64,000 bases of DNA from Streptomyces sp. NBC_01260 (GCF_036226405.1 NZ_CP108464.1:3844001-3908000), one strand, 5' to 3'; counted from the stretch's first letter, positions 17,838 to 27,037 are shown. Program-made: numbers and translations. The notes: generated by a model from the letters alone, not told the origin.

Positions 17838-18929
17838 GTGACCGATGTGACCGACGGCGTCCTGCACACCCTGTTCCACTCGGATCAGGGGGGCCACGAA
17901 CAAGTCGTGCTCTGTCAGGACCGTGCCAGCGGCCTCAAGGCCGTCATCGCCATCCACTCCACCGCCCTGGGCCCGGCCCTGGGCGGCACCCGTTTCTATC
18001 CGTACGCCTCCGAGGAGGCCGCCGTCGCGGACGCGCTGAACCTCGCGCGCGGAATGTCGTACAAGAACGCCCTGGCCGGGCTCGACCACGGTGGCGGCAA
18101 GGCCGTCATCATCGGCGATCCGGAGGCCTTCGAGGGCACCCGGAGGACCGAACTGCTCCTGGCCTACGGCCGGTCCGTGGCCTCGCTCGGTGGCCGCTAC
18201 GTGACGGCCTGCGATGTCGGCACGTACGTCGCCGACATGGACGTCGTGGCCCGCGAGTGCCGCTGGACAACCGGCCGCTCCCCCGAGAACGGCGGCGCCG
18301 GCGACTCGTCGGTGCTCACCGCGTTCGGCGTCTTCCAGGGCATGCGGGCCTCGGCCCAGCACCTCTGGGGGGACCCGACGCTGCGTGGCCGAAAAGTGGG
18401 GGTCGCCGGAGTCGGCAAGGTCGGCCACCACCTGGTCGAACACCTGCTGGCGGACGGAGCCCTGGTCACGATCACCGATGTACGGGACGAGTCCGTGCGC
18501 CGGGTCACCGAGAAGCACCCCGGCGTCGCCGTGGCGGCGGACACCGGGGCACTGATCCGTACCGAGGGCCTGGACATCTACGCCCCGTGCGCGCTCGGCG
18601 GCGCGCTGAACGACGACACCGTTCCGGTGCTCACCGCCTCGGTGGTGTGCGGCGCGGCCAACAACCAGCTCGCACACCCGGGCGTCGAGAAGGATCTGGC
18701 GGACCGCTCGATCCTCTACGCACCCGACTACGTGGTGAACGCCGGCGGCGTCGTCCAGGTCGCCGACGAGCTGCACGGCTTCGACTTCGACCGGTGCCGG
18801 GCCAAGGCGGCAAAGATCTTCGACACGACGCTGGCCATATTCGCACGTGCGAAGAGTGATGGCATTCCGCCGGCTGCCGCGGCCGACCGGATCGCCGAGC
18901 AGCGGATGGCCGACGCCGTCCGTCGCTGA
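17838..18929 (+). CDS. vdh: Valine (branched-chain amino acid) dehydrogenase
   Basis: The 363-residue Glu/Leu/Phe/Val dehydrogenase is close to the known Streptomyces Vdh length. It has the substrate Gly-rich loop [10 protein letters not shown], the catalytic Lys in [12 protein letters not shown], and a Rossmann NAD site [12 protein letters not shown]. The enzyme oxidatively deaminates valine, leucine and isoleucine to 2-oxo acids, feeding fatty-acid and polyketide precursors (known for Streptomyces). The start is GTG 17838 with GGGAG at 8 nt; an upstream in-frame TTG (17823) has no such site. Position next to bldC supports the call. Confidence 0.95.
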   Translation: MTDVTDGVLHTLFHSDQGGHEQVVLCQDRASGLKAVIAIHSTALGPALGGTRFYPYASEEAAVADALNLARGMSYKNALAGLDHGGGKAVIIGDPEAFEGTRRTELLLAYGRSVASLGGRYVTACDVGTYVADMDVVARECRWTTGRSPENGGAGDSSVLTAFGVFQGMRASAQHLWGDPTLRGRKVGVAGVGKVGHHLVEHLLADGALVTITDVRDESVRRVTEKHPGVAVAADTGALIRTEGLDIYAPCALGGALNDDTVPVLTASVVCGAANNQLAHPGVEKDLADRSILYAPDYVVNAGGVVQVADELHGFDFDRCRAKAAKIFDTTLAIFARAKSDGIPPAAAADRIAEQRMADAVRR

Positions 18930-18978
18930 CCGCGCCCGGGGCCCTACGGGGCGTCATCCCCTGTGCACGGAATGCTGT

Positions 18979-19020
18979 ACCCGCCGGTCGGGGAGACATG
19001 CCTCACCCCGGTCGGCGGGT
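18979..19020 (+). terminator. Terminator after vdh
   Basis: A 15-bp GC stem (ACCCGCCGGTCGGGG with its near-complement) has a loop of about 11 nt, 50 nt past the vdh stop. Confidence 0.65.
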
Positions 19021-19243
19021 CGCATGCCCAGAAGAGGTTAAAATCGCAGTTGACCAGCGAGGACGGGGCTCCTCGCGGGTTCTCTTCCGGGGCGTGTGAT
19101 GCGGGCGGCGTACCGTATGGCCGCGGAAGCAGGTACCGTTAAAGCTCTACAGGCACGGTCTCTCTACCGAGAGTCCGTCCTGAAACATGAACGCGTGTCA
19201 AGACTCTGGGGCCGTCGAGCCCCGTCACCGAGGGGGTCGAGCC

Positions 19244-19501
19244 ATGGGGCGCGGCCGGGCAAAGGCCAAGCAGACCAAGGTCGCCCGTCAGCTGAAGTAC
19301 AGCAGCGGCGGGACTGACCTGTCGCGTCTGGCCAATGAGCTGGGCGCATCACCTTCGAGTCAACCACCGAACGCCGAGCCGTTCGAGGACGACGACGAGG
19401 AAGATGACCCGTACGCACAGTACGCGGATCAGTACAACGACGACGATGACGAGGACGAGGACGACCAGTCCGGTCCGTCGTCACAGCGCCGCGGCGCTTG
19501 A
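19244..19501 (+). CDS. DUF3073 family protein
   Basis: The 85-residue protein starts MGRGRAKAKQTKVARQLKY, the hallmark basic N-terminus of DUF3073. A Ser/Pro linker and a very acidic C-terminus (EDDDEEDDPYAQYADQYNDD) follow. ATG 19244 has AGGGGGT 7 nt upstream. The strongly dipolar sequence suggests a nucleic-acid or ribosome-associated role, but the family function is unknown. It sits between vdh and purM as in other streptomycetes. Confidence 0.95.
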   Translation: MGRGRAKAKQTKVARQLKYSSGGTDLSRLANELGASPSSQPPNAEPFEDDDEEDDPYAQYADQYNDDDDEDEDDQSGPSSQRRGA

Positions 19502-19518
19502 CCTCGCGCTGACACATC

Positions 19519-19549
19519 AACCCGGTCCGGGCCTGCTCCGGACCGGGTT
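19519..19549 (+). terminator. Terminator after the DUF3073 gene
   Basis: A perfect 12-bp stem (AACCCGGTCCGG) has a 7-nt loop and a T-containing tail, between the convergent DUF3073 and purM genes. Confidence 0.8.
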
Positions 19550-19644
19550 CTGTGCTGTCCCGATCCGGAGGACGTGCCGTCCCCGTCCGCCGGGCGAATC
19601 ATGTCGACCCGCCCGGCGTCCGGTGCCGTCTTCCGTGCCCGCAC

Positions 19645-20718
19645 TCAGCGCGCGTACCCGCCCACGAGCTCCGCACCCGTCGGGTGCGCGCCGCGGTCCG
19701 TGATCTCGCCGGCGATCCAGGAGTCGACGCCGCGGTCGGCCAGTGTCGTCAGGGCCGCGTCGGCCGACTCCGCCGGGACGATCGCGATCATGCCGACGCC
19801 CATGTTGAGCGTCTTCTCCAGCTCCAGCTGCTCGACCTGACCGGCCTTGCCCACCAGGTCGAAGACCGCGCCGGGCGTCCAGGTGGAGCGGTCCACCGTC
19901 GCGTGCAGTCCGTCCGGGACGACCCGGGCCAGGTTGTTGGCCAGGCCGCCGCCGGTGACGTGGCTGAAGCCGTGCACCTCGGTCGTACGGGTCAGCGCCA
20001 GGCAGTCCAGCGAGTAGATCCTGGTGGGTTCCAGGAGCTCCTCGCCGAGCGTCCGGCCGAACTCCTCGATCTCGCGGTCCAGCGTCCAGCCGGCCCGGTC
20101 GAAGACGACGTGTCGGACGAGCGAGTACCCGTTGGAGTGAAGCCCGGACGACGCCATCGCGATGACCGCGTCACCCTTGCGGATGCGGTCGGGGCCCAGC
20201 AGCCGGTCGGCCTCCACCACGCCCGTACCGGCGCCGGCGACATCGAAGTCGTCCGGTCCGAGCAGGCCGGGGTGTTCGGCGGTCTCGCCGCCGACCAGGG
20301 CGCAGCCCGCCAGCACACAGCCTTCGGCGATGCCCTTCACGATGGCCGCGACACGCTCGGGGTGCACCTTGCCGACGCAGATGTAGTCGGTCATGAACAG
20401 CGGTTCGGCGCCGCAGACGACCAGGTCGTCCACGACCATGCCGACGAGGTCGTGGCCGATCGTGTCGTACACGCCCATCTGGCGGGCGAGGTCGACCTTG
20501 GTGCCGACGCCGTCGGTGGCGGAGGCGAGCAGCGGACGCTCGTAACGCTTGAGGGCCGAGGCGTCGAAGAGTCCGGCGAAGCCGCCGAGGCCGCCGAGGC
20601 CCGCGACCTCGGGGCGCTGGGTCTTCTTCACCCACTCCTTCATCAGCTCGACGGCACGGTCGCCGGCCTCGATGTCGACGCCCGCTGCCGCGTAGGAAGC
20701 ACCTGTTGTCTCAGACAT
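19645..20718 (-). CDS. purM: Phosphoribosylformylglycinamidine cyclo-ligase (AIR synthetase)
   Basis: The 357-residue PurM catalyses FGAM + ATP to AIR, step 5 of de novo purine synthesis, in the cytoplasm. Diagnostic segments are YAAAGVDIEAGDRAVELMK, ATDGVGTKVDLA, GHDLVGMVVDDLVVCGAEP and VAGAGTGVVE. It lies 60 bp downstream of purF on the same strand, forming a purF-purM transcription unit. Confidence 0.97.
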   Translation of the reverse strand: MSETTGASYAAAGVDIEAGDRAVELMKEWVKKTQRPEVAGLGGLGGFAGLFDASALKRYERPLLASATDGVGTKVDLARQMGVYDTIGHDLVGMVVDDLVVCGAEPLFMTDYICVGKVHPERVAAIVKGIAEGCVLAGCALVGGETAEHPGLLGPDDFDVAGAGTGVVEADRLLGPDRIRKGDAVIAMASSGLHSNGYSLVRHVVFDRAGWTLDREIEEFGRTLGEELLEPTRIYSLDCLALTRTTEVHGFSHVTGGGLANNLARVVPDGLHATVDRSTWTPGAVFDLVGKAGQVEQLELEKTLNMGVGMIAIVPAESADAALTTLADRGVDSWIAGEITDRGAHPTGAELVGGYAR

Positions 20719-20778
20719 TGCCTGGGATCTTTCGTGTGGAGATACGGGGCTGGTGGAAAGGCTGCCGGACGGTCCGGG

Positions 20779-22305
20779 TCACGGACGGCGCAGCGCGTCG
20801 GCCGCGGCGGTCGCCGCAGGGCCTGCCGCCAGCTCGGTCTCCAGCAGCTGCTTGCCGAGCAGCTCCGGGTCCGGAAGCTCCATCGGGTACTCGCCGTCGA
20901 AGCAGGCGCGGCAGAGATTCGGCTTGTCGATCGTCGTCGCCTCGATCATCGCGTCGAGCGAGATGTACGAGAGCGAGTCGGCCCCCATCGACGTGGCGAT
21001 CTCGTCGACGGACATGCCGTTGGCGATCAGCTCGGCGCGGGTCGCGAAGTCGATGCCGAAGAAGCAGGGCCACTTCACCGGCGGGGACGAGATCCGGATG
21101 TGGATCTCGGCGGCGCCCGCCTCGCGGAGCATCCGGACCAGCGCGCGCTGGGTGTTGCCGCGGACGATCGAGTCGTCGACGACCACCAGGCGCTTGCCCT
21201 TGATGACTTCCTTGAGCGGGTTCAGCTTGAGCCGGATACCCAGCTGCCGGATGGTCTGGGACGGCTGGATGAAGGTCCGGCCGACGTAGGCGTTCTTGAC
21301 CAGTCCGGCGCCGAACGGGATTCCGCTGGCCTCCGCGTAACCGATGGCGGCGGGGGTGCCGGACTCCGGCGTCGCTATGACCAGATCGGCCTCGACCGGG
21401 GCCTCGGCGGCCAGCTTGCGGCCCATCTCCACGCGGGAGAGGTAGACGTTGCGCCCGGCGATATCGGTGTCGGGGCGGGCCAGGTAGACGTACTCGAAGA
21501 CACAGCCCTTGGGCTTCGCTTCCGCGAACCGGGAGGTGCGCAGGCCGTTCTCGTCGATGGCGATCAGCTCGCCGGGCTCGATCTCGCGGACGAAACTGGC
21601 GCCGCAGATGTCGAGGGCGGCGGACTCGGAGGCCACCACCCAGCCGCGCTCCAGCCGGCCGAGCACCAGCGGGCGGATGCCCTGCGGGTCGCGGGCGGCG
21701 TAGAGGGTGTGCTCATCCATGAAGACGAGGGAGAAGGCGCCCTTCGTCTCGGGGAGCACCTTGGTGGCGGCTTCCTCGATGGTGAGCGGCTTGCCCTCGT
21801 CATCGGTCTGGCCGGCGAGCAGCGCGGTCACCAGATCGGTGTCGTTGGTCGCGGCGACCTGGGTGGCGCGACCGTCCTTGCGCGGGAGGTCGGCGACCAT
21901 CTCGGCGAGCTGAGCCGTATTGACCAGGTTGCCGTTGTGACCCAGGGCGATCGAGCCGTGCGCGGTCGCACGGAACGTCGGCTGCGCGTTCTCCCACACC
22001 GAGGCACCGGTGGTGGAGTAGCGGGCATGACCGACCGCGATATGGCCCTGGAGCGATCCCAGAGAAGTTTCGTCGAAGACCTGCGAGACCAGTCCCATGT
22101 CCTTGAAGACCAGGATCTGGGACCCGTTGCTCACTGCGATGCCCGCGGACTCCTGTCCACGGTGCTGCAGGGCATACAGTCCGAAATAGGTGAGCTTGGC
22201 GACCTCTTCGCCCGGAGCCCAGACACCGAAGACGCCGCAAGCGTCCTGGGGGCCTTTCTCTCCGGGGAGCAGGTCGTGGTTGAGTCGTCCATCACCACGA
22301 GGCAC
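20779..22305 (-). CDS. purF: Amidophosphoribosyltransferase
   Basis: The 508-residue PurF transfers glutamine-derived ammonia to PRPP to give phosphoribosylamine, the committed step of purine synthesis. The start GTG 22305 gives the standard N-terminus MPRGDGRLNHDLLPGEKGPQ. The nucleophilic Cys23 (DACGVFGVWAP) is exposed after propeptide removal. The glutaminase domain (LYALQHRGQESAGIAV) is followed by the PRTase domain with the PRPP loop VVVDDSIVRGNT. The FeS-type four-Cys set is plausible (CVFEY, CRACFDGEYP). No strong ribosome site is seen, only GGTGG. Confidence 0.96.
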   Translation of the reverse strand: MPRGDGRLNHDLLPGEKGPQDACGVFGVWAPGEEVAKLTYFGLYALQHRGQESAGIAVSNGSQILVFKDMGLVSQVFDETSLGSLQGHIAVGHARYSTTGASVWENAQPTFRATAHGSIALGHNGNLVNTAQLAEMVADLPRKDGRATQVAATNDTDLVTALLAGQTDDEGKPLTIEEAATKVLPETKGAFSLVFMDEHTLYAARDPQGIRPLVLGRLERGWVVASESAALDICGASFVREIEPGELIAIDENGLRTSRFAEAKPKGCVFEYVYLARPDTDIAGRNVYLSRVEMGRKLAAEAPVEADLVIATPESGTPAAIGYAEASGIPFGAGLVKNAYVGRTFIQPSQTIRQLGIRLKLNPLKEVIKGKRLVVVDDSIVRGNTQRALVRMLREAGAAEIHIRISSPPVKWPCFFGIDFATRAELIANGMSVDEIATSMGADSLSYISLDAMIEATTIDKPNLCRACFDGEYPMELPDPELLGKQLLETELAAGPAATAAADALRRP

Positions 22306-22703
22306 ACCACCGAGTGTAGGCGAGATCGACCACTGGTCCGAATGGGGACACCCGGCCGGAGCACAGGGCGAGCGCCCCCGCAGCCGCCTCCGGATGCCGC
22401 AGGGACGGTCACACGGAGTGATCATGGCGCGATGGCGGGCGGCCCGCCGCGAGGGCCGCAGGGCAGTCGTCGCCCGGATCACCGGCGGATTACCGACTGA
22501 TTCCGGCCAGCGGGCCGGGCACCCGGCAGACCGGTTCGTGGCGCTCCGTGAGCCGGCGCCCAGGGGCGTGCGACGGGGTGGCCGAACGCTCGTTTCGTGG
22601 TGAGCCTCACACCGGGGCGACCGGTATGCGGCATCTCGGGACGCAGGGCTCGGGGAGATTCCGGCCGGGCTCTGGGGTTCCGGGGCTCCGGGAACGCCGG
22701 ACC

Positions 22704-22766
22704 GGACGGACCGGACCGGACGGGACGGACCGGACCGGACGGGACGGACCGGACCGGACGGGACGG
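22704..22766. repeat. Three tandem 19-bp repeats upstream of purF
   Basis: GGACGGACCGGACCGGACG occurs three times in exact tandem (22704-22760), plus a partial fourth. It lies in the gene-free stretch 22306-22828 between purF and the mycothiol-isomerase-like gene. I see no gene in the rest of that stretch. Confidence 0.9.
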
Positions 22767-22828
22767 GGCTGCCGCAGACCGGTCGGTCGGTCTCGAACCG
22801 TGGCTGCCGGCGGCCGGTCAGGGTCCCG

Positions 22829-23629
22829 TCAGCCCATCAAGGGAAGCAGCCCGGCGAGGTCCGCCCGCTCGCCGCTGGCGCTGACCTTCGCCTCGTCGAG
22901 CGCCTGTGCCCACTCGGTTCGCCCGGTCGCCAGTCGCAACCAGGTGACCGGATCGGTCTCGACGACATTGGGCGGGGTGCCCCGGGTGTGCTTCGGGCCC
23001 TGGACGCACTGGACGACGGCGAACGGTGGAACCCTGACCTCGACCGAGCCGCCCGGCGCCTTCTCCGCCAGCGCGTCGGCGAGCAGCCGGGTACAGGCGG
23101 CGAGCGCCTGACGGTCGTACGGGATGTCGAGCCCGGCCGCCTCGTTGAGATCGTACGTGTGGACGACGAGCTCCACGGTCCGGGTGACCAGGAAGTCGCC
23201 GAGCCGCATCGCGCCGGCCCGGGTGGGCAGCAGCCGGTCCTCGGAGGCGCCGGCCACGAGCGACTCGAAGCGGTCGGCGACCTCCCCGTACAGCGCGTTC
23301 ACATCCGGGTGTCCGGCGGCGAGCGCCGACGTGTCGTCCGCGATCCGTCCGGCCCGCCCGGCGGTCGAGAACGGCCACTCCAGGAGCGTGACATCGGGCT
23401 TGGCGAGGGCCGGCTCGGGGAGCTCCAGGTTCCGGCTGACGTGTGAGAGCGCCATGGCCAGGTGGACGGCCAGCTCACGCACCGTCCAGTCGCCGAGGCC
23501 GCTCGGCCCTTCCAGCTGCTGGGTCGTCAGGGCGCCGACGGCTGCGCGGACATGGGCGAACTGTGCCAGGACCGCGGTGCGGGTCCTGATCGGGTCGTAG
23601 CGGCGGGCGCGCTTCTGGGACGGCGGCAT
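22829..23629 (-). CDS. Maleylpyruvate isomerase family / sterol-carrier-like protein
   Basis: The 266-residue protein has an N-terminal DinB/MDMPI-type four-helix domain (GLGDWTVRELAVHLAMALSH, metal-ligand His). Helices with VELVVHTYDLNEA carry another conserved His. The C-terminal half resembles the SCP2-like domain (GGSVEVRVPPFAVVQCVQGP). Family members are mycothiol-dependent transferases or isomerases. The precise substrate is unknown. It corresponds to the sterol-carrier family gene beside purF in S. coelicolor. Confidence 0.85.
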   Translation of the reverse strand: MPPSQKRARRYDPIRTRTAVLAQFAHVRAAVGALTTQQLEGPSGLGDWTVRELAVHLAMALSHVSRNLELPEPALAKPDVTLLEWPFSTAGRAGRIADDTSALAAGHPDVNALYGEVADRFESLVAGASEDRLLPTRAGAMRLGDFLVTRTVELVVHTYDLNEAAGLDIPYDRQALAACTRLLADALAEKAPGGSVEVRVPPFAVVQCVQGPKHTRGTPPNVVETDPVTWLRLATGRTEWAQALDEAKVSASGERADLAGLLPLMG

Positions 23630-23770
23630 GACGAGGAGCCTACGGCTTCGCCCCCGGCGGCTGGGGGCGGGGATGCGGGGCGGGTCCTCGCGGGAGGGAG
23701 CAGCGGGGCGGGTCCCGGCGGCGGGGCGGGTCCCGGCGAGGCAGGGGGCGGACGGGAGCGGGCGGGGCTT

Positions 23771-24421
23771 TCAGATCTCGCCCTGGGCCCGGGTCGCGTA
23801 GTCGCCCAGGCCCTTTTCGAGCAGGTCGAACCCGCGCCCGGCGATCACCACGGCGTCCGCGGCGATCTCCTCGACCGGCTCCCCCGCCAGCAGCCGTCGG
23901 TGGTTCTCCGTGATCAGGGCGTTGCGGGTGCCGATGAGCTGAGCGGCCACGATGCGCGCGATGGCCGGCTCCTCGCCCTCATCGACCAGAACATCGGTCA
24001 GCTGGTCGAAGGAGAGCACGAAGAAGGCATGGGCCCGGGTGAGCAGCGTGGGCGTCTGCTGGATCAGCTGAAGGAGTCCGAGTGCCACCGGCGAATCGCT
24101 CATACCCACCGAGGCGTCCCGGTTCTCGATGGCGGTCAGGAAGTGGCGGCGCACGGCGGCCACCGCGGACTCACCGGGCTCCCGGTCCCGGACCACCTGA
24201 GCGACATCCCCGATGTGTTCCTCCATCGGGGCGAAGACCAGGTCCTCTTTGCTGTCGAAGTAGTTGAAGACCGTCATCTTCGACACGTCGGCCGCTTCGG
24301 CGATCTCCGCTACCGAGACCTGGTCGAAGCCTCGCTCGGTGAAGAGCTTCGTGGCCTCGCTCAGCAGACGGCGTCGCGTCTGGATCTTCTTGCGCTCACG
24401 CAGGCTCAGCCCCTCGGTCAT
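23771..24421 (-). CDS. TetR-family transcriptional regulator
   Basis: The 216-residue regulator has an N-terminal TetR HTH (LFTERGFDQVSVAEIAEAA followed by DVSKMTVFNYFDSKEDL) and an all-helical ligand domain. The gene is divergent from the MFS transporter gene at 24540, the usual layout for a drug-responsive repressor controlling its efflux pump. The 118-bp intergenic region holds repeated GGATGAAA boxes that could be its operator. The pump is now broken, so the regulator may have lost its main target. The upstream 23630-23770 is low-complexity GC repeats with no gene. Confidence 0.92.
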   Translation of the reverse strand: MTEGLSLRERKKIQTRRRLLSEATKLFTERGFDQVSVAEIAEAADVSKMTVFNYFDSKEDLVFAPMEEHIGDVAQVVRDREPGESAVAAVRRHFLTAIENRDASVGMSDSPVALGLLQLIQQTPTLLTRAHAFFVLSFDQLTDVLVDEGEEPAIARIVAAQLIGTRNALITENHRRLLAGEPVEEIAADAVVIAGRGFDLLEKGLGDYATRAQGEI

Positions 24422-24436
24422 GCCATCACTGTACCA

Positions 24437-24461
24437 GGATGAAACTTAATCTCGGATGAAA
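24437..24461. promoter_or_regulatory. Repeated GGATGAAA boxes between tetR and the MFS gene
   Basis: Two GGATGAAA copies lie 17 bp apart in an AT-rich patch, within 41 bp of the TetR start. This is a candidate TetR operator. Confidence 0.4.
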
Positions 24462-24539
24462 ATTTGACTGAGTATGTTCACGTGAGGAGAGTGGTGCCGA
24501 CCACAGCGGCGCCATGCCGTCCCGGAGGCGAGCCCCGCC

Positions 24540-25402
24540 ATGCCCGAAACGATGTCCGAAACCCGGTCCACGGCCATCAAGGCCCAGCGATCCACCAGCC
24601 CGCGATCCACCAGCCGGAACCGCACCATCGGCTTCGTCCTCTGCATCACCACGATCCTGCTGGCCATGCTCGACTCGAACATCGTTACCTCGGCGACCGT
24701 GCCGATCGTCCGTGAACTCGATCCGGTCCACGGCGTCGACCGGATCGCCTGGTTGATCGCCGCCTATCAGCTCGCCGCGACGGCCGCGCTCCCGCTGTAC
24801 GGGAAACTCTGCGACTCGCTCGGCTCGAAGAACGTCTTCATCGGCGCGCTCGCCACCTTCCTGGACGGCTCGGCCGTGTGCGGAATGGCCCAGTCCATGG
24901 GCGAACTGATCGCCGCCCGCGCCCTCCAGGGCATCGGTGGCGGGGGCCTGATGAGCGTCACCATGGTCGTCCTGCGCGAACTCGGAGGGTCGCAGTACGA
25001 GTCCGGCAGCGGGAGCGACGGCCAGGGCGCGGGCAGCACCAGGAGCGAGGACGACAGTGCGGGCAGCACCAGGAGCAGGGGCGAAGGCGGGGACAGCCGT
25101 GCGGGCGGCAGCAGAGGCGGCAACCTCGGCGGCGTCATCGCCGGTGCGGGAATGGCGCTCGGCCCCTGGATCGGCGGAGCCCTCTCCGACCACGCCGGGT
25201 GGCGGTGGATCTTCTACGTCAACCTTCCGGTCGGAATCGCGGTACTCGTCGCGGCCATCACCCTGCTGAAGCTCCCCGCCCGCACCACCGGCTGGTCGCA
25301 GAAGGCGTTCGTCGTGTGTTCTGCTGCGCCACCGGCGTGATGATCCTGGCCGCATTCCTGGCCACCCGGCTGCCCGGGGCCGTCCGGACTCAGGAGGTCT
25401 GA
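24540..25402 (+). pseudogene. DHA2-type MFS transporter remnant (internally deleted, frameshifted)
   Basis: The N-terminal half of an EmrB/QacA-type drug:H+ antiporter is present: TILLAMLDSNIVTSATVPIVRELD (TM1), LIAAYQLAATAALPLYGKL (motif A region), ARALQGIGGGGLMS, and SDHAGWRWIFYVNLPVGI before TM6. Two lesions are seen. A Gly/Ser/Arg/Asp-rich stretch of about 40 residues, made partly of an 18-bp repeat (25029-25046, 25059-25076), replaces the TM4-TM5 loop. After TM6 the sequence jumps to what looks like the last helix (TGVMILAAFLATRLPGAV) in another frame, so the +1 frame ends at 25340 after 266 codons. TM7-13 are missing. Family members have 450-520 residues. A very short functional protein cannot be excluded. 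Confidence 0.8.
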
Positions 25403-26292
25403 GCCCCTCCCGGCTCCCCGGCCGGACTTCCGTGTGCGGTTGCGCCGGCCGTGAATGCCTCGCCGTTCGCCGGAACGCCTATCCCCCGCCAGGTGAACGG
25501 AATTCCGACTGCCACATCCAGGTCCGGATCGTCCATCAGCTGGAAATGCACATGCGGTTCGGTGGAATTCCCGGAGTTTCCGCACTCGGCGAGAGGCTGC
25601 CCGGCCCGGACCTTCTCCCCCTCGCGCACCCGGAGCGAGCCGTGCCGCAGATGGGCGTACATGGCATACATGCCGTCACCCAGGTCCAGCACGATGTGGT
25701 TCCCGACGATGGCGCCCGCACCGCGCACGTCCCGCACGGAAGCCTCGATCAGCATCAAGTAGACGAGCGCGGGGATGGAGTTGCGGCTGAGGTGGTCGCG
25801 ACTGCCGTGCGAGGCGTGCACCACCGTGCCGTCGGCCACCGCGAGGAGCGGAGCCCCGAAGGCCGGGAAGTGGTGGTTGCGCCGGGCGACGGGCCACAGG
25901 CTGCGGAACTTCGGACGGACCGGCACAGGCTCGCCCTCGGACCCGGCCTTCGGCTCGGCCTCCGACTCGGCCCCGGGCTCCGCCACGATGTCGATCGCGT
26001 ACGTCTGCCCGTAGGCGTGCACCCCGTGGCTGGGCACCTTGTCCGCCGGGCTGTTCAGAGCCGTCCAGCGCCCCGTCACCGGTGGCTCGACCTCCACCGC
26101 GGGCCGCGGGTCCGCCGCCGCTGCCCGGCCCCTGCGGCCCGTCGTCAGAGCGAGGGCGACCGCGGCGGCCGCCGGAACCCAGGTCAGCCAGTACGGGAAC
26201 GGCGGCCGGGGAAAGAGGCTGATGAGCACCATCACGAAGAAGGCGATCCAGCAGACCCGGTACAGCACCATGACAGCTTTACGGACGGACAT
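25390..26292 (-). CDS. M23-family (LytM-like) metallopeptidase, membrane-anchored
   Basis: The 300-residue protein has two N-terminal membrane helices (VLYRVCWIAFFVMVLISLF and a Trp/Ala-rich second). An M23-like domain has GQTYAIDIV (HxxxD replaced by GxTYAID), HHFPAFGAPLLAVADGTVV, and the C-terminal NSTEPHVHFQLMD, which carries the HxH zinc ligands. It probably acts on peptidoglycan or a protein outside the membrane. The first zinc ligand position is less clear, so activity is uncertain. ATG 26292 is preceded by GGGGGAA. Its 3' end overlaps the transporter remnant by 13 bp. Confidence 0.85.
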   Translation of the reverse strand: MSVRKAVMVLYRVCWIAFFVMVLISLFPRPPFPYWLTWVPAAAAVALALTTGRRGRAAAADPRPAVEVEPPVTGRWTALNSPADKVPSHGVHAYGQTYAIDIVAEPGAESEAEPKAGSEGEPVPVRPKFRSLWPVARRNHHFPAFGAPLLAVADGTVVHASHGSRDHLSRNSIPALVYLMLIEASVRDVRGAGAIVGNHIVLDLGDGMYAMYAHLRHGSLRVREGEKVRAGQPLAECGNSGNSTEPHVHFQLMDDPDLDVAVGIPFTWRGIGVPANGEAFTAGATAHGSPAGEPGGAQTS

Positions 26293-26363
26293 GACTTCCC
26301 CCTGGCGTGTCTGTTTCGTCGTACGCGTTCCCCGGACTGCCTGTCTTCCTTCGTACGCGCCCC

Positions 26364-26897
26364 TCAGGATCTGGCCGCCGTGAGGACCACCAGCAGCGGC
26401 ACCACCCGGACGCCGGGGACCTCGTACCGCCCCCGCCCCGTCGTGTGCAGCCAGCCCGCACCGGTCAGTTGACGCAGGTGGTGGTAGATCTGCCCCGTCG
26501 TGCCGGTCTCGTCGAGCGCGGCGAGCTCCGCGGCCGTGCGCCGGCCGCCGAGGATCTCCCGCAGCAACCGCAGCCGCACCGGATGCCCGAGCGCGGCGAA
26601 CGACTCGGCGGCATCCGACCAGTCGGCGCCCGGCTCCCCGGGATCTCCCGCCTCTCCGCCCTCCAGCAGCTGTTCCGTGAGCGCGCCGTACTGCCACTCG
26701 TACCGCTCGCCCGTCGGCAGCCGCACCGCGCCCGTGTACAGCACACCGCCATCGGCGACCCCGGCCCCGGAGAGCTGTTGCTTCAGCCCCTCCAGGGCCC
26801 AGAAGTCGGCCCCCGTCGGGCGCGGGGCATCCGGGTGGTCACCCACGAGCGCCTCAAGCCGCCGCTCCAGCTCCGAGACACGTTCCTCCAGTTCCAT
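26364..26897 (-). CDS. ArsR-type winged-helix transcriptional regulator
   Basis: The 177-residue protein has a predicted coiled-coil N-terminus (MELEERVSELERRLEALV) and a C-terminal ArsR-like winged helix (FAALGHPVRLRLLREILGG ... ETGTTGQIYHHLRQLTGAGW). No metal-binding Cys pair is visible, so the ligand is not an obvious metal. The gene lies 71 bp upstream of the M23 peptidase on the same strand, so the two are probably one operon. Its start codon abuts a palindromic promoter, which suggests autoregulation of both genes. Confidence 0.88.
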   Translation of the reverse strand: MELEERVSELERRLEALVGDHPDAPRPTGADFWALEGLKQQLSGAGVADGGVLYTGAVRLPTGERYEWQYGALTEQLLEGGEAGDPGEPGADWSDAAESFAALGHPVRLRLLREILGGRRTAAELAALDETGTTGQIYHHLRQLTGAGWLHTTGRGRYEVPGVRVVPLLVVLTAARS

Positions 26898-26903
26898 TCA
26901 TTC

Positions 26904-26932
26904 AGATTACGTAATTACGTAATCCAGTGCAA
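26904..26932 (-). promoter_or_regulatory. Promoter-operator of the ArsR-M23 operon; transcript may be leaderless
   Basis: On the minus strand TTGCAC (26927-26932) and TAATCT (26904-26909) are exactly 17 nt apart. The spacer and -10 are filled by the perfect 20-bp palindrome GATTACGTAATTACGTAATC (26905-26924), itself two copies of TTACGTAA. The A of the ATG is 7 nt past the -10, so transcription would start at or next to the start codon. No ribosome site is present. Confidence 0.75.
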
Positions 26933-27037
26933 GGGGGTGCGCGAAGCCGACACATGGGACGCGAAAGCGCCGCACCGGAGTCGGCGCACGGGAATCGACC
27001 GGCGGAAGAGCGCCCGGAATCGACCACGGCAGACAGA

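Noticed and set aside
22704..22766. CRISPR array
   Set aside because: The 19-bp units are contiguous without spacers and no cas genes are near.
22306..22828. Purine riboswitch upstream of purF
   Set aside because: I see no conserved aptamer core; the region is GC-rich repeats.
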